Shown one piece after another: positions 26,733 through 36,066 of a stretch of 64,000 nt of DNA. The notes below the pieces were generated by a model. That model worked only from the letters and a program-made list of their open reading frames with translations, ran no database searches and was not told the DNA's origin. Where the stretch lies: the NCBI GenBank assembly GCA_035492775.1, contig DATJIW010000003.1:1-64000 (forward strand), given 5' to 3'. This stretch comes from DATJFQ01 sp035492775. GTDB taxonomy: Bacteria; Acidobacteriota; Vicinamibacteria; Vicinamibacterales; 2-12-FULL-66-21. The position numbers and the translations under genes are program-made. Position 1 is the first letter of the stretch. Each line of letters begins with the position of its first letter.

Positions 26733-26753
26733 CGATATCGATGATCGATATCG
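26733..26753. promoter_or_regulatory. Perfect 21-bp palindrome before the PadR gene
   Basis: CGATATCGAT, a central g, ATCGATATCG: a 10-1-10 perfect palindrome ending 9 nt before the PadR ATG. PadR proteins bind palindromes as dimers and often repress themselves, so an auto-operator is a reasonable inference. It also abuts a heptad repeat built from similar gatc/atcg steps, so chance origin from that repeat cannot be excluded. Confidence 0.5.
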
Positions 26754-26762
26754 TTACCCGCC

Positions 26763-27095
26763 ATGGCGAAGCCGCCCGCCGAAATCATGAAAGGCACGCT
26801 CGACCTCCTCGTCCTGAAGACGCTGGAGCTGGAGCCGCGGCACGGCGTGGGCGTGGCCGACCGCATCCGTCAGATCAGTAACGGGACGTTCATCGTCAAG
26901 CCGGGCTCGCTCTTCCCGGCGCTCCACAGGCTCGAGGAAGAGGGCTTCATCGCGGGACAGTGGAGCGAGACGCCCGAGGGCCGCCGCGCGAAGTACTACC
27001 GCATTACCGGCGCGGGCCAGCGGCAGCTGGCATCCGAGAAAAAGAACTGGGCCCGCATCGTCCTTGCCGTAGGCCTCATCCTCGAGAGCGAGTAG
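26763..27095 (+). CDS. PadR-family transcriptional regulator (acidobacterial ADOP-linked type)
   Basis: 110 residues with the PadR winged helix: MKGTLDLLVLKTLELEPRHG, IVKPGSLFPALHRLEEEGFI, RRAKYYRITGAGQRQL, and a C-terminal dimerisation helix. PadR proteins repress neighbouring genes and respond to small ligands. The stop codon lies 3 nt before the ADOP start, so the pair is one transcript. A perfect 21-bp palindrome just upstream is a candidate binding site. Confidence 0.94.
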   Translation: MAKPPAEIMKGTLDLLVLKTLELEPRHGVGVADRIRQISNGTFIVKPGSLFPALHRLEEEGFIAGQWSETPEGRRAKYYRITGAGQRQLASEKKNWARIVLAVGLILESE

Positions 27096-27098
27096 AAC

Positions 27099-29762
27099 AT
27101 GCGCCTGACCGCATGGATCGCGAGCGTCTGGCGGACGTGCTTCCGGTCTGGCGCCGTGGAGCGGGACCTCGACGATGAGATGCGTGCAACCGTCGATCTG
27201 CTCGCGGATCGCTACGTCGCGGGCGGCATGAATCCGGCCGAAGCGCGGCGTGCCGCCCTCGTCGAGCTCGGCGGCGTCGAGCAGGTGAAAGAGCAGGTGC
27301 GGGAGCACCGCCTGGCCGCACCGCTCGAAACGATCCTGCTCGATCTCCGATACGCGTGGCGCACGCTGTGGAAGGCGCCTTCGTTCGCGATCGTCGTGCT
27401 GGCTACGCTGGCACTCGGCATCGGCGCGAACACCGCCATCTTCAGCGTCGTTCACGCGATGCTGCTGTCGCCGCTCCCGTATCGCGATGCCGACCGCCTG
27501 ATCTTCGTCTGGTCCGACATGACCGACGAAGGCTATCCCCGCGCCCCGCTCTCCGGGCCCGAGCTGGACGACCTGCGCGCGCGCAGCAAAACGTGCGCGG
27601 CGTTCGGCGCGATCTGGGCGAACACGGCGGCGCTCACGGGAGACGATCATCCCGAGCAGCTCCGGATCGGCCGGGTGACCGACGACTTCTTCAACGTCCT
27701 CGGAGCGGAAGCGGCGTTGGGCCGCACGTTCCGCGCTGAGGATGCGCGTCCTGGAGCGGCGCCGACGATTCTGCTTTCGTGGCCGGTGTTCGAGCGGCGC
27801 TATGGCGCCGATCCTTCGCTCGTCGGCCGCCGGATCCTCGTGAACGATCGTCCAACGACCGTTGTCGGCGTGATGCCGCGCTCCTTCCGGCTCCTGCTGC
27901 CGCCCGACTCGAGCGTTCCGGACGATCTGCAGGCATTCCAGCCTTTCCCCGCCGCCATGACGCAGGGGCCGCGAGGGCAGCAGTTTCTCCGGGTCGTCGG
28001 GAGGATGCGCCCCGCGGTCACGGTCGATCAAGCGCGCGCGGACATCGATGGCGTGGCGTCGACCATCAGCCGCGCGTTCACCGAGTACGGCGCGAGCGGG
28101 CGGCGGTTCGTGACCGTCGGTCTGCAGTCCGACGACGTCCGTGAGATCCGGCCTGCGCTGGTCGCGCTGTTCGCAGGCGTCGGAATCCTGCTGCTGATCG
28201 CCTGTGTCAACGTCGCCAGCCTGCTCATCGCGCGCGCCGCCGCGCGGCGGAGCGAGATCGCGCTACGCCTTGCGCTTGGCGCCGCTCGGGTACGCATCGT
28301 CCGGCAGTGCCTGATAGAAGGGCTTCTGCTGGCGTCGCTCGGCGCCGTCGCCGGGCTCGCAGCGGGATGGTGCGCGCTTCGGGCGGTGACTGTCGTACGT
28401 CCGGACGCGCTGAGCCGAATCGAGCTGGCATCGATCGACTGGCCCGTTGCGCTCTTCACGTTCGGCATCGCCATCGCGTGGGGCGTGCTCTTCTCCATGG
28501 CGCCGCTCACCGAGATCTATGCGCCAGATCTTCTGCCCGAACTCCAGCGGACGAACCGCCAGGTGGACACGCTTCGAGATGGCGTCAGGCGAACGCTCGT
28601 CGTCATCCAGATGGCGCTCAGCGTCGTGCTGCTCGTCTGCGCGGGACTGCTCGTCCACACGCTCATGCGCGTGCAGAACGTCGATCCCGGGTTTCGCGCC
28701 GACGATGCGCTGACGTTCCGCGTAGCGATTCCAATGCAGCGGTACCGGCCGATTGCGGGCTTCAACACGTTTGCGCGAAACCTGGACGAGGCGCTGCGGC
28801 GCATCCCCGGGGTTCAAGGCGTCGGGGCCATCAGCCACCTTCCGTACGACGATCTTCCCAACTGGGGCACTCCGTACCTGGCGGACGCCGCGATGGACGA
28901 TGCGAGCGCGCCGAATGCGGACGCGCGCGCCGTCACGCCGGGGCTGATGGAAACGATGGGACTGCAGCTCCAGGAAGGGCGATTCTTCACCGAAGCGGAC
29001 CAGCCGGGTCAGCGTCCGTCGATTATCGTGGACGACAAGCTGGCGGCGCGGGTCTGGCCGGGTCGCAGCGCGATCGGCCAGCACCTGGGCGTCGACCCTG
29101 GATCGACGGGGCGGCCGACGGTGAATATGACCGTGGTTGGCGTGGTTAAGCACGTGCGGCTCCGCAGTCTCGTCGCGGATCTCACCGAGCAGATCTACTT
29201 TCCTGAACGCCTCATCCTCCGAAATCCCATGGCGTACGTGGTGCGATCGTCCCGCGATCCGGCGGCGCTGGCTGCCGACGTTCGGGCCGCGATCGCGGCG
29301 CTCGATCCAAACCTCCCGATCTACGATGTGCGGCCGCTGCACACGTACGTCGACGGTGCGCGCGCGGCGAGGCGATTCACGGCGCTGCTCGCGGCAGGGT
29401 TTGCCGTTGTCGCGCTGCTGCTGGCGTGCGTGGGCGTTTACGGCGTCATGGCGTATGCCGTCACGCGTCGGCGACGCGAATTCGGCGTGCGGCTCGCGCT
29501 CGGGGCCGACCCGTCGCGACTGGCGGTCGCGATACTCAGGGACGGCCTCACGCTCGCAATCGCCGGCGCGCTGATCGGTGTGCTGGGCGCTGCGGCGGCC
29601 GGATCGCTCCTGCGCGCGCAACTCTACGGTGTGGCGCCCTACGATCCGCCGAGCTTTCTCATCACCGTTGGGATGCTCGGGGTGACCTGTCTTCTGGCGA
29701 GCTGGATCCCTGCCAGGCGCGCGCTGGCCGCCAGCCCGATGGAGGCGCTCCGCACCGAGTGA
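27099..29762 (+). CDS. ADOP-family permease with N-terminal prefix, PadR-linked
   Basis: 887 residues. About 80 residues precede the first TM helix: a charged helical prefix (VERDLDDEMRATVDLLADRY, then MNPAEARRAALVELGGVEQV) typical of PadR-linked members. The usual ADOP core follows, with FtsX signatures CVNVASLLIARAAARRSEI and RRRREFGVRLALGAD. The prefix is cytoplasmic by topology and could be a docking site for a regulator; this is inference from its exclusive presence in PadR-paired copies here. Confidence 0.94.
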   Translation: MRLTAWIASVWRTCFRSGAVERDLDDEMRATVDLLADRYVAGGMNPAEARRAALVELGGVEQVKEQVREHRLAAPLETILLDLRYAWRTLWKAPSFAIVVLATLALGIGANTAIFSVVHAMLLSPLPYRDADRLIFVWSDMTDEGYPRAPLSGPELDDLRARSKTCAAFGAIWANTAALTGDDHPEQLRIGRVTDDFFNVLGAEAALGRTFRAEDARPGAAPTILLSWPVFERRYGADPSLVGRRILVNDRPTTVVGVMPRSFRLLLPPDSSVPDDLQAFQPFPAAMTQGPRGQQFLRVVGRMRPAVTVDQARADIDGVASTISRAFTEYGASGRRFVTVGLQSDDVREIRPALVALFAGVGILLLIACVNVASLLIARAAARRSEIALRLALGAARVRIVRQCLIEGLLLASLGAVAGLAAGWCALRAVTVVRPDALSRIELASIDWPVALFTFGIAIAWGVLFSMAPLTEIYAPDLLPELQRTNRQVDTLRDGVRRTLVVIQMALSVVLLVCAGLLVHTLMRVQNVDPGFRADDALTFRVAIPMQRYRPIAGFNTFARNLDEALRRIPGVQGVGAISHLPYDDLPNWGTPYLADAAMDDASAPNADARAVTPGLMETMGLQLQEGRFFTEADQPGQRPSIIVDDKLAARVWPGRSAIGQHLGVDPGSTGRPTVNMTVVGVVKHVRLRSLVADLTEQIYFPERLILRNPMAYVVRSSRDPAALAADVRAAIAALDPNLPIYDVRPLHTYVDGARAARRFTALLAAGFAVVALLLACVGVYGVMAYAVTRRRREFGVRLALGADPSRLAVAILRDGLTLAIAGALIGVLGAAAAGSLLRAQLYGVAPYDPPSFLITVGMLGVTCLLASWIPARRALAASPMEALRTE

Positions 29763-29841
29763 TACGGCGCTGGGACGAGCGGTGGGATGGGTTGGTCAAT
29801 GCATCGCCAACCCGCGATCCGGCCGCTGCGTCTAATCGGGC

Positions 29842-32280
29842 ATGCTCGACGACCTCCGAACCGCCGTCCGATCGCTGCGGCTGTCCAGCGGCTTCACCGC
29901 GATTGCTCTTACGGTGCTCGCGCTCGGGATCGGCTCGGCGACCGCGATCTTTTCTGTCGTTGACGCCATCGTGCTTCGAGGATTGCCGTTCGACGAGCAC
30001 GATCGGCTCGGGGTCATCTACGAAGTCGACACCAGGCACGCGACGACCTTCGGCCTGGGAAACATCACGCCGCAGACATATCTCGACTGGCGGGGACTGC
30101 AGCAGCCGTTCCAGCAGCTGACCGCCGTTGCGGGCACGCGACTGCGCCTGAAGACCGAAGGGGCGGAGCCGGCCGATGCCCGCGCCCAGCGCGTCACGCC
30201 GGAGTTCTTTCCGGTGCTCCGCGTGGCCCCGATGCTCGGTCGGACGTTCAACCCGAACGACGAAGTGGACGGCCATGACCACGTGGCGATCCTCTCGTAC
30301 GGGTTCTGGCAGAGCCGCTTCGGCGGATCGCCGGATGCGATCGGCAAGACCATCGAGTTGAGCGAGGCGCCATACGAGATCGTCGGCGTGATGCCCGCAT
30401 CGTTCTCGTATCCCGTGGGCAGCGATCGGCCGTCGGACCTGCTCGTGCCGATGACGTTCGCCGGCGCGGATCGCGTGAAGGGCGATACCCACAACTACAA
30501 CTACACGGTGATCGGCCGGCTCAAAGACGGCGTGTCGTTCAAGCAGGCAAGCGACGAGATGTGGCGTCTCTCCGAACAGCTGGATAAGAAAGATCCGAAG
30601 TGGGCGCCGGGGCGCCGTGCCTACGTCATCACGCTTCACGAGCATCTCGTCGGGAAGGTACGCGGCTGGATGCTGATGCTGCTGGGGGCGGTCGTGCTCG
30701 TGCTCGCGATCGCGTGCACGAACGTCGCCAACCTGATGCTCGTTCGGGCCACGTCACGCACGCGCGAAATGAGCATCCGTGCCGCGCTCGGCGCCGGTCC
30801 ATGGCGCCTCGTGCGCGGTCTGCTCGTCGAGGGGCTGGTGCTTTCGCTCTCCGGCGCCGCGATCGGCGTTCTCTTCGCGTTGGGCGGCGTCAACGCACTC
30901 CGGACGTGGCTCCCTGCCGGGCTGCCGCGTGTCGCCGCGATCGGCATTGATCTTCGGGTGCTTGGTGCTGCCGTAGGCGCGGCGGTCGTGACCGGCATCG
31001 TGTTTGGCCTCGTGCCAGCCGTGCACTCGTCGCGACCGGATCTCACGGGATCGCTGAAGGAAGGCGGCCGGTCGTCGACAGCCGGCAACACGGCGCAGCG
31101 CGTCCGCAGCATTCTCGTGGTCACGGAGATGGCGCTGGCCGTCGTCCTGCTCGTCGGCGCCGGCCTCTTCACCGGCAGTTTCGTGAAGCTGCTCCAGGTC
31201 GATCCGGGGTTCGACTATCACAACGTCCTCGCGCTCGACGTCGGATTGCGGCTGATGCCCGGACATAAGTACGACAAGCAGTTCGCAGCCGAGGATGCCA
31301 GGTACGCCGCACGGGTGCTCGAGTCCGTGCGCAGCGTACCGGGTGTCGTGTCGGCGGGCGAGGTGAGCGGCGGGCTGCCGCTGACCGGAAGCTGGAGCCG
31401 CACTGACGTCGAGCTGCCGGGCCGGGGAGAACTGAAGGGCGAGAACGACGAGATCGACGTCCGCAACGTCACGCCCGGATATCTGGAGCTGCTGAGGATC
31501 CCGCTGCGGCGCGGCCGGACCATTGCCGCGACCGATCGGGAGAACACGCCGCCCGTCCTCGTGATCAACGAAACCGCAGCGCGGAAATACTGGCCGGGGC
31601 GCGATCCGATCGGACAGCACGTTAAGTTGGAGCAGAAGGACTTCGAAGTGGTGGGGGTCGTCGCGGACATCCACCACCTCGGACCCGAAATGCCGCCGCG
31701 CCAGGAGTGCTACATGCCGCTCGCGCAGTCAGTCGTGTTCGGCGTCACGGTCGTTGCGCGCACGAGCGGCCGGCCGCTGGCGGTGCTGCCTGCCATGAAA
31801 AGCGCGATCTGGCGCATCAACCCGGAGCAGCGGCTCACGTCGGACACGGTCACGCTCGATTCGTACATGGACCGGCTCATCGCGCAACGCAGGTTCAACA
31901 TGGCCGTGCTCGCGCTGTTTGGCATGCTGGGGCTGATGATCGCCGCCGTCGGTATCTACGGCGTCATGGCCTACATCGTCGCGCAGCGGACGAGCGAGAT
32001 CGGCGTCCGGATGGCGCTTGGCGCAACGCGAGGCCGTGTCATGGGGATGGTGCTCGGACGGGCCGTGCTGCTCATGGTGTCGGGCATCGCGATCGGCGGC
32101 GCTGCGGCGTGGTATTTCAGCGCGGGCGTGCGGACGTTCCTGTTCGACGTCCAGCCGACCGACAAAACGATCTTCGCGATGGCGCTGGGGACGTTGCTCG
32201 CCGCCGGTCTCATCGCGAGCGCGATCCCGGCGCTTCGCGCGGCCGCCGTCGATCCGCTCGTCGCGCTGAGACACGAATAG
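29842..32280 (+). CDS. ADOP-family permease
   Basis: 812 residues, no prefix; the ATG is only 6 nt after a CGTCTAA motif resembling the core of the box at 50067-50081. FtsX signatures are CTNVANLMLVRATSRTREM (about 300) and QRTSEIGVRMALGATRGRVMG (about 720). The second periplasmic domain has a His pair (ADIHHLG). It follows the PadR-linked ADOP by 79 bp and may share its control. Its 3' end is followed by an accgagc heptad repeat. Confidence 0.93.
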   Translation: MLDDLRTAVRSLRLSSGFTAIALTVLALGIGSATAIFSVVDAIVLRGLPFDEHDRLGVIYEVDTRHATTFGLGNITPQTYLDWRGLQQPFQQLTAVAGTRLRLKTEGAEPADARAQRVTPEFFPVLRVAPMLGRTFNPNDEVDGHDHVAILSYGFWQSRFGGSPDAIGKTIELSEAPYEIVGVMPASFSYPVGSDRPSDLLVPMTFAGADRVKGDTHNYNYTVIGRLKDGVSFKQASDEMWRLSEQLDKKDPKWAPGRRAYVITLHEHLVGKVRGWMLMLLGAVVLVLAIACTNVANLMLVRATSRTREMSIRAALGAGPWRLVRGLLVEGLVLSLSGAAIGVLFALGGVNALRTWLPAGLPRVAAIGIDLRVLGAAVGAAVVTGIVFGLVPAVHSSRPDLTGSLKEGGRSSTAGNTAQRVRSILVVTEMALAVVLLVGAGLFTGSFVKLLQVDPGFDYHNVLALDVGLRLMPGHKYDKQFAAEDARYAARVLESVRSVPGVVSAGEVSGGLPLTGSWSRTDVELPGRGELKGENDEIDVRNVTPGYLELLRIPLRRGRTIAATDRENTPPVLVINETAARKYWPGRDPIGQHVKLEQKDFEVVGVVADIHHLGPEMPPRQECYMPLAQSVVFGVTVVARTSGRPLAVLPAMKSAIWRINPEQRLTSDTVTLDSYMDRLIAQRRFNMAVLALFGMLGLMIAAVGIYGVMAYIVAQRTSEIGVRMALGATRGRVMGMVLGRAVLLMVSGIAIGGAAAWYFSAGVRTFLFDVQPTDKTIFAMALGTLLAAGLIASAIPALRAAAVDPLVALRHE

Positions 32281-32311
32281 CGTGCGCCGTTCGGAGCACC
32301 ACGCACGGCGC

Positions 32312-32360
32312 ACCGAGCACCGAGCACCGAGCACCGAGCACCGAGCACCGAGCACCGAGC
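32312..32360. repeat. Heptanucleotide tandem repeat, 7 perfect units (accgagc)
   Basis: Seven perfect consecutive copies of accgagc, 49 bp, between the stop of the ADOP gene and the stop (TAG at 32369-32367) of the convergent VWA gene. Degenerate gagcacc-like units precede it from 32295. Same length and copy number as the repeat at 301-349. Confidence 0.93.
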
Positions 32361-32366
32361 ACGCCT

Positions 32367-34088
32367 CTATCCCGTAATCCTAATCCCCGTCCGCTGCTCG
32401 ACAGGCGACTTGCCGCCTGTCGCGGTCACCTGCAGGATGTAATCGCCCGGCGCGAACGGCGCGAGCGGAAGATCGAACTGGCTGACGCCTGGTGACGGCG
32501 AGGGCATCGCATCGAGGGTGCGCAGTGTCTGACCCGCGAGATTCAGCAGCCGCGCGGACACCCGCGCGTCGGTCGAACCTCCCGAGATCGCCACACGGAT
32601 AAGGAGCTGCGTCGTCCGGCTGAATTCGCGGCCGGGGTCGGGAGCCGCCTCGGCGTTTGCCGCCACTTCGCGGAACTCGCGCGCGCTGCGGGCGGCAACG
32701 AACACCGGCGGCATCAACTGCGGCGTTGGCCCCGCGGCCGGCACTTCCACATCGCGGGCGTCGATGTCGAGCTTCTCCCCGCGCTCACCGAAGATCGTCA
32801 TGTCGAGGTACACGCGGCCCGGCGGGGCATTGAAGGCGGCGCGAGTGACGACATCGGTTCCCGGTGTCGAGTCGTAACGCACGGGTGACAAATCGCCTTT
32901 GAACAGCACCGTGCCGTTCGGCTGCGTAGCGACGAGCGACACGCGCGACGCCCTGGCCCCCGACGCAGCAAACGGTCCGCCCGGCTCCCACGTGACGACG
33001 ACCTGGCCGTCCGCGTCGACGAACCGTGTGATTCCGGACCAGACGTCAATGAAGCGGCTTCGATGCTGAAGCCGCGTCGTGAGCGGCTCCGCGGTGTCGT
33101 GCGCGAATGCCGCCCGCAGCGCGGGAGGCTGGGGAGCGATGTAGCCCGCGCGCGCCCGCGCCGTCGCATTCCTGCGCGTCGTCTGGATCGACACGTCATG
33201 GTACCGGCCGTCCGAACCGTGCGGAACGGTGAACCGCAGGACGTACCCGCCATCGAGTTCGGCGCTGGCCCGTTGCAGTGCCTTCGCCAGATCACCTCCG
33301 CGCTCGAAAAATCCCCCCGTTTGTGCCGCGAGCTGCTCGAGCGTCATCTCGTTGGAGTCATCGTCCGCACCCATGACGGGGTCGAGCGTGAAGACCGGAA
33401 CGTCGAAGCGATTCGCAAAGCGTTCGACGATCGATGCGCTCGGCAGGGCCCGCGCGTTGGCAAGGCGCGCGTCGCGCGTGAAGCCTTCGCTGATCAGGAT
33501 GATGCCGGCGCGGCCCGGCTGCGTCCCGAGGCGCGAGGCGAGCGCCCGAAGGCCCGAGAGCACGACCTGCGCTCGTGCGGCCTCCGCGAGCGCCGGCGAA
33601 CGTCCGATCGTCTGTTCTTCGAGGGGAGACCGCGGTTCCAAGTTGCCCTTGCGTCCGGCGAATCCGTCGATTGCGTCGTGCATGCGGGCGCGGTCGGCGG
33701 TGAGATGAATCGCCGGCAGCGAGTCGAGCGGCTTCAGAACCACGACTCGATCGTCGGGCCGCACCTGCTGTTCGATGAAGCGGTGGGCGGCTTCGCGAAC
33801 GACGTCCGTCGCGCCGCTCGCGACGTGGAACTCGTCGAGGAACAGCGCGATCACCCGAGGACCGGGCTTGCGGGCCGACACGTCGTCAATGGATTGGCGC
33901 TTGCCATCGACGTTCAGCACGAAATCCGCCGATCGCAGGCCGGCCAGCGGCTTTCCGTCCATCGAATTGACGGCAACCGTCACGGTTTGCGTGAGCGGGG
34001 GATCCGGCGGTGCAGACGTCTGTTGCTGCGCACGTACTCCGGCCGACACGAACGAGAGGAAGATCAACAGGCCGGTACGGATCCTCAC
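32367..34088 (-). CDS. Exported VWA-domain (VWFA-related) protein
   Basis: 573 residues: signal peptide (GLLIFLSFVSAGVRAQ), an N-terminal beta region (TVTVAVNSMDGKPLAGLRSADF), then a von Willebrand A domain (about 75-280, VIALFLDEFHVASGA, GIILISEGFTRDARL) and a C-terminal beta-rich part of unknown role. The arrangement matches the VWFA-related proteins common in Acidobacteriota; the MIDAS motif is atypical, with DEFHVAS where DxSxS is expected. Start: GTG 34088 with GAGG 4 nt upstream gives a proper signal peptide; a TTG at 34127 is possible but adds 13 unneeded residues. Confidence 0.85.
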   Translation of the reverse strand: MRIRTGLLIFLSFVSAGVRAQQQTSAPPDPPLTQTVTVAVNSMDGKPLAGLRSADFVLNVDGKRQSIDDVSARKPGPRVIALFLDEFHVASGATDVVREAAHRFIEQQVRPDDRVVVLKPLDSLPAIHLTADRARMHDAIDGFAGRKGNLEPRSPLEEQTIGRSPALAEAARAQVVLSGLRALASRLGTQPGRAGIILISEGFTRDARLANARALPSASIVERFANRFDVPVFTLDPVMGADDDSNEMTLEQLAAQTGGFFERGGDLAKALQRASAELDGGYVLRFTVPHGSDGRYHDVSIQTTRRNATARARAGYIAPQPPALRAAFAHDTAEPLTTRLQHRSRFIDVWSGITRFVDADGQVVVTWEPGGPFAASGARASRVSLVATQPNGTVLFKGDLSPVRYDSTPGTDVVTRAAFNAPPGRVYLDMTIFGERGEKLDIDARDVEVPAAGPTPQLMPPVFVAARSAREFREVAANAEAAPDPGREFSRTTQLLIRVAISGGSTDARVSARLLNLAGQTLRTLDAMPSPSPGVSQFDLPLAPFAPGDYILQVTATGGKSPVEQRTGIRITG

Positions 34089-34127
34089 AGGGCCTCGGCA
34101 CGATTGTACCCAATCCGAGGCACCCAA

Positions 34128-35054
34128 TCAGGGACGAGTCGTCTTCCGCCGCAACCGGTCGATCGATGCGGCTACGGCAAGCACGGCGCCTTTGGCGATC
34201 ATCTGGTCGTAGGGGCTCACGTTGAAGAGATTCAGCCCGTTGTTCAGCACGCCGATGAAGAACACGCCGGCCAGCGTGCCCCAAATCGATCCACGTCCGC
34301 CGAACAGGCTCGTGCCGCCGACGACGACCGCCGCGATCGAGTCGAGTTCGGCGAATTCCCCCGCGCGTGGATAGCCTACGTGGAGCCGGGACGCCGCGAG
34401 CACGCCCGCGACGCCCGCGGCGGCGCCGCACAGCACGTATACCGCGAACTCGACGCGGCCCACCCGCACTCCGGACAGCCATGCTGCGTCCGCGTTCCCG
34501 CCGATCGCGTACACGTGCCGTCCGAACGGCGTACGCGTCAGGACGATCCACGAGAGCACGAAGACCGTTGCGATGATCGCGATCGACGCCGCGTTGTCGC
34601 CGAAGACGCCGAAGGACGCGGGCAGCCCGGAAATCGTCCGCGCGTCGGTGTACTTCAGCGCCGCGCCCCGGGCGACCATCATCATCGCCAGCGTGACGAT
34701 GAAGGAGGGGATGCGGATGCGCGTGACGATCAGCCCGTTGACGGCGCCGACTGCCACACCCGCCGCCACGCCGGCGATCACGCCCGCCGCCACGCCGTAC
34801 CCGTGCACCATGACGTCCGCACACAACACGCCCGACAGCCCGACGACGGACCCCACCGACAGATCGATGCCGGCCGTGAGGATGACGAAGGTCATACCGG
34901 CCGACACGATGGCGGTGAACGCGTTCTGCCGCAGGATGTTCAGGACGTTTTCAGTCGAGACGAACGCAGGAGAGGCGATCGCGAGGACGACGCACTCGAG
35001 CGCGAGCGCGATGAAGATGGCGTAGTCCGACCAGCCGCGGCGGGCACCGATCAC
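34128..35054 (-). CDS. Sugar ABC transporter permease (RbsC type)
   Basis: 308 residues with about nine TM helices and hallmarks of the ribose/xylose permease family: NVLNILRQNAFTAIVSAGMTFV, ILTAGIDLSVGSV, GRHVYAIGGNADAAWLSGV, GGTSLFGGRGSIWGT, NNGLNLFNVSPY. It imports a monosaccharide with a periplasmic binding protein and a duplicated ATPase. The binding-protein gene lies 25 bp upstream. The ATPase normally found between or next to them is absent from the window. Proximity to two mannosidase genes suggests mannose or a related sugar, unproven. Confidence 0.93.
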   Translation of the reverse strand: MIGARRGWSDYAIFIALALECVVLAIASPAFVSTENVLNILRQNAFTAIVSAGMTFVILTAGIDLSVGSVVGLSGVLCADVMVHGYGVAAGVIAGVAAGVAVGAVNGLIVTRIRIPSFIVTLAMMMVARGAALKYTDARTISGLPASFGVFGDNAASIAIIATVFVLSWIVLTRTPFGRHVYAIGGNADAAWLSGVRVGRVEFAVYVLCGAAAGVAGVLAASRLHVGYPRAGEFAELDSIAAVVVGGTSLFGGRGSIWGTLAGVFFIGVLNNGLNLFNVSPYDQMIAKGAVLAVAASIDRLRRKTTRP

Positions 35055-35079
35055 GGGGTCACCGTCTCGGGGCGTGACG

Positions 35080-35988
35080 TCACTTTTTTATGTCGTCGGC
35101 GGTGACGAGGCCGACCTTCACCGCGACGATGGGGGGGACCTGATCGCCCGCCAGGTGTCGCGCGATCATGTCGATGGCCGTGCGCCCGATCTGGCCGGGG
35201 TCCTGGGCGACGTCGGCCTTCAATGCGCTGCCGCGCGCGATCGCCGCCCGGGCCTCGTCCGTCGCGTCGTACCCCACGATCGCGATATTCTTGCGACCCG
35301 CCGCTTCGACGACCGAGAGCGCCCCGAGCGCCGAGTCGTCGTTGATGCCGAAGACGCCGGCCAGATCCGGATGCGCCTGCAGCGTGTCTTCCATCGCGGC
35401 CATCGCCCTAGCGCGCTGGCCGTCCGCTCCCGGGCGCGCGACGATGTGAATGCCTGGGTGGCTGCGCATCTCCTCGTCGAAGCCGCGCACGCGCTCCTGC
35501 ACGGACGCGACGGTCGGCTGGTCGATGATGACCACATCTCCCTTGTCGCCGATCGATTTGGCCAGCGCCTGCGCTGCCAGCCGCCCCCCCTGCACGTTGT
35601 CGCTGGCGACGTGCGACACGACCCTCGCGCCGTGGGCCGCGATGTCCGCGGTGAACACCGGAATGCCGGCCCGCTCGGCCGACGCGAGATTCTGCGCGAC
35701 CGCACTCGAGTCGCACGGCGCGACGAGCAGCGCGGCCACGTGCCGCGCGACGAAGTCTTCGATCTGCGACGCCTGCTTCGCTGGATCCATTTCGCACGCC
35801 ACGATCACGAGATCGAGGTTCCTGGCCTTGGCCTCCTCCCGAAGCCCGTCCTCGAGCGTCTTGTAGAACGCATGCTGTTCGGTCAGGAGCGTCACCCCGA
35901 TGAGTGGCCTCGCGGGCTGTCCACCGCCGCGCCCGCATCCGGCGCTGACGAGAACAACGAACGGGATCAGCAGCAGTCGCTTCAGCAT
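35080..35988 (-). CDS. Sugar-binding lipoprotein of ABC transporter (Peripla_BP_4)
   Basis: 302 residues. A lipoprotein signal with lipobox SAGC (Cys18) is followed by a ribose-binding-protein fold: IGVTLLTEQHAFYKTLEDGL, LVAPCDSSAV, VASDNVQGGRLAAQAL, FGINDDSALGAL, VGYDATDEARAAI. It delivers a sugar to the downstream permease, with which it forms an operon. It is divergent from the GH38 mannosidase across 78 bp, so one sugar-responsive region may control both. Confidence 0.94.
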   Translation of the reverse strand: MLKRLLLIPFVVLVSAGCGRGGGQPARPLIGVTLLTEQHAFYKTLEDGLREEAKARNLDLVIVACEMDPAKQASQIEDFVARHVAALLVAPCDSSAVAQNLASAERAGIPVFTADIAAHGARVVSHVASDNVQGGRLAAQALAKSIGDKGDVVIIDQPTVASVQERVRGFDEEMRSHPGIHIVARPGADGQRARAMAAMEDTLQAHPDLAGVFGINDDSALGALSVVEAAGRKNIAIVGYDATDEARAAIARGSALKADVAQDPGQIGRTAIDMIARHLAGDQVPPIVAVKVGLVTADDIKK

Positions 35989-36066
35989 GCGCTACATGTT
36001 ACGCGAGGCTGGCAGAACCTCACGTCCGAAGCTCCGCAACGCATATGGATCGAGTATCCTCCCCGC

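Noticed and set aside
32295..32360. Short repeats considered as a CRISPR array
   Set aside because: Units are 7 bp, contiguous and without spacers, and there are no cas genes.
33063..35105. Plus-strand open frame of 680 codons antisense to the VWA and permease genes
   Set aside because: Arg/His/Asp-rich low-quality translation with no motif; it is the mirror of well-supported minus-strand genes, as expected at this GC content.
35074..36066. N-terminal extension of the mannosidase by 331 codons
   Set aside because: It is antisense to the binding-protein gene, and the ATG at 36067 gives a signal peptide directly followed by the GH38 domain.
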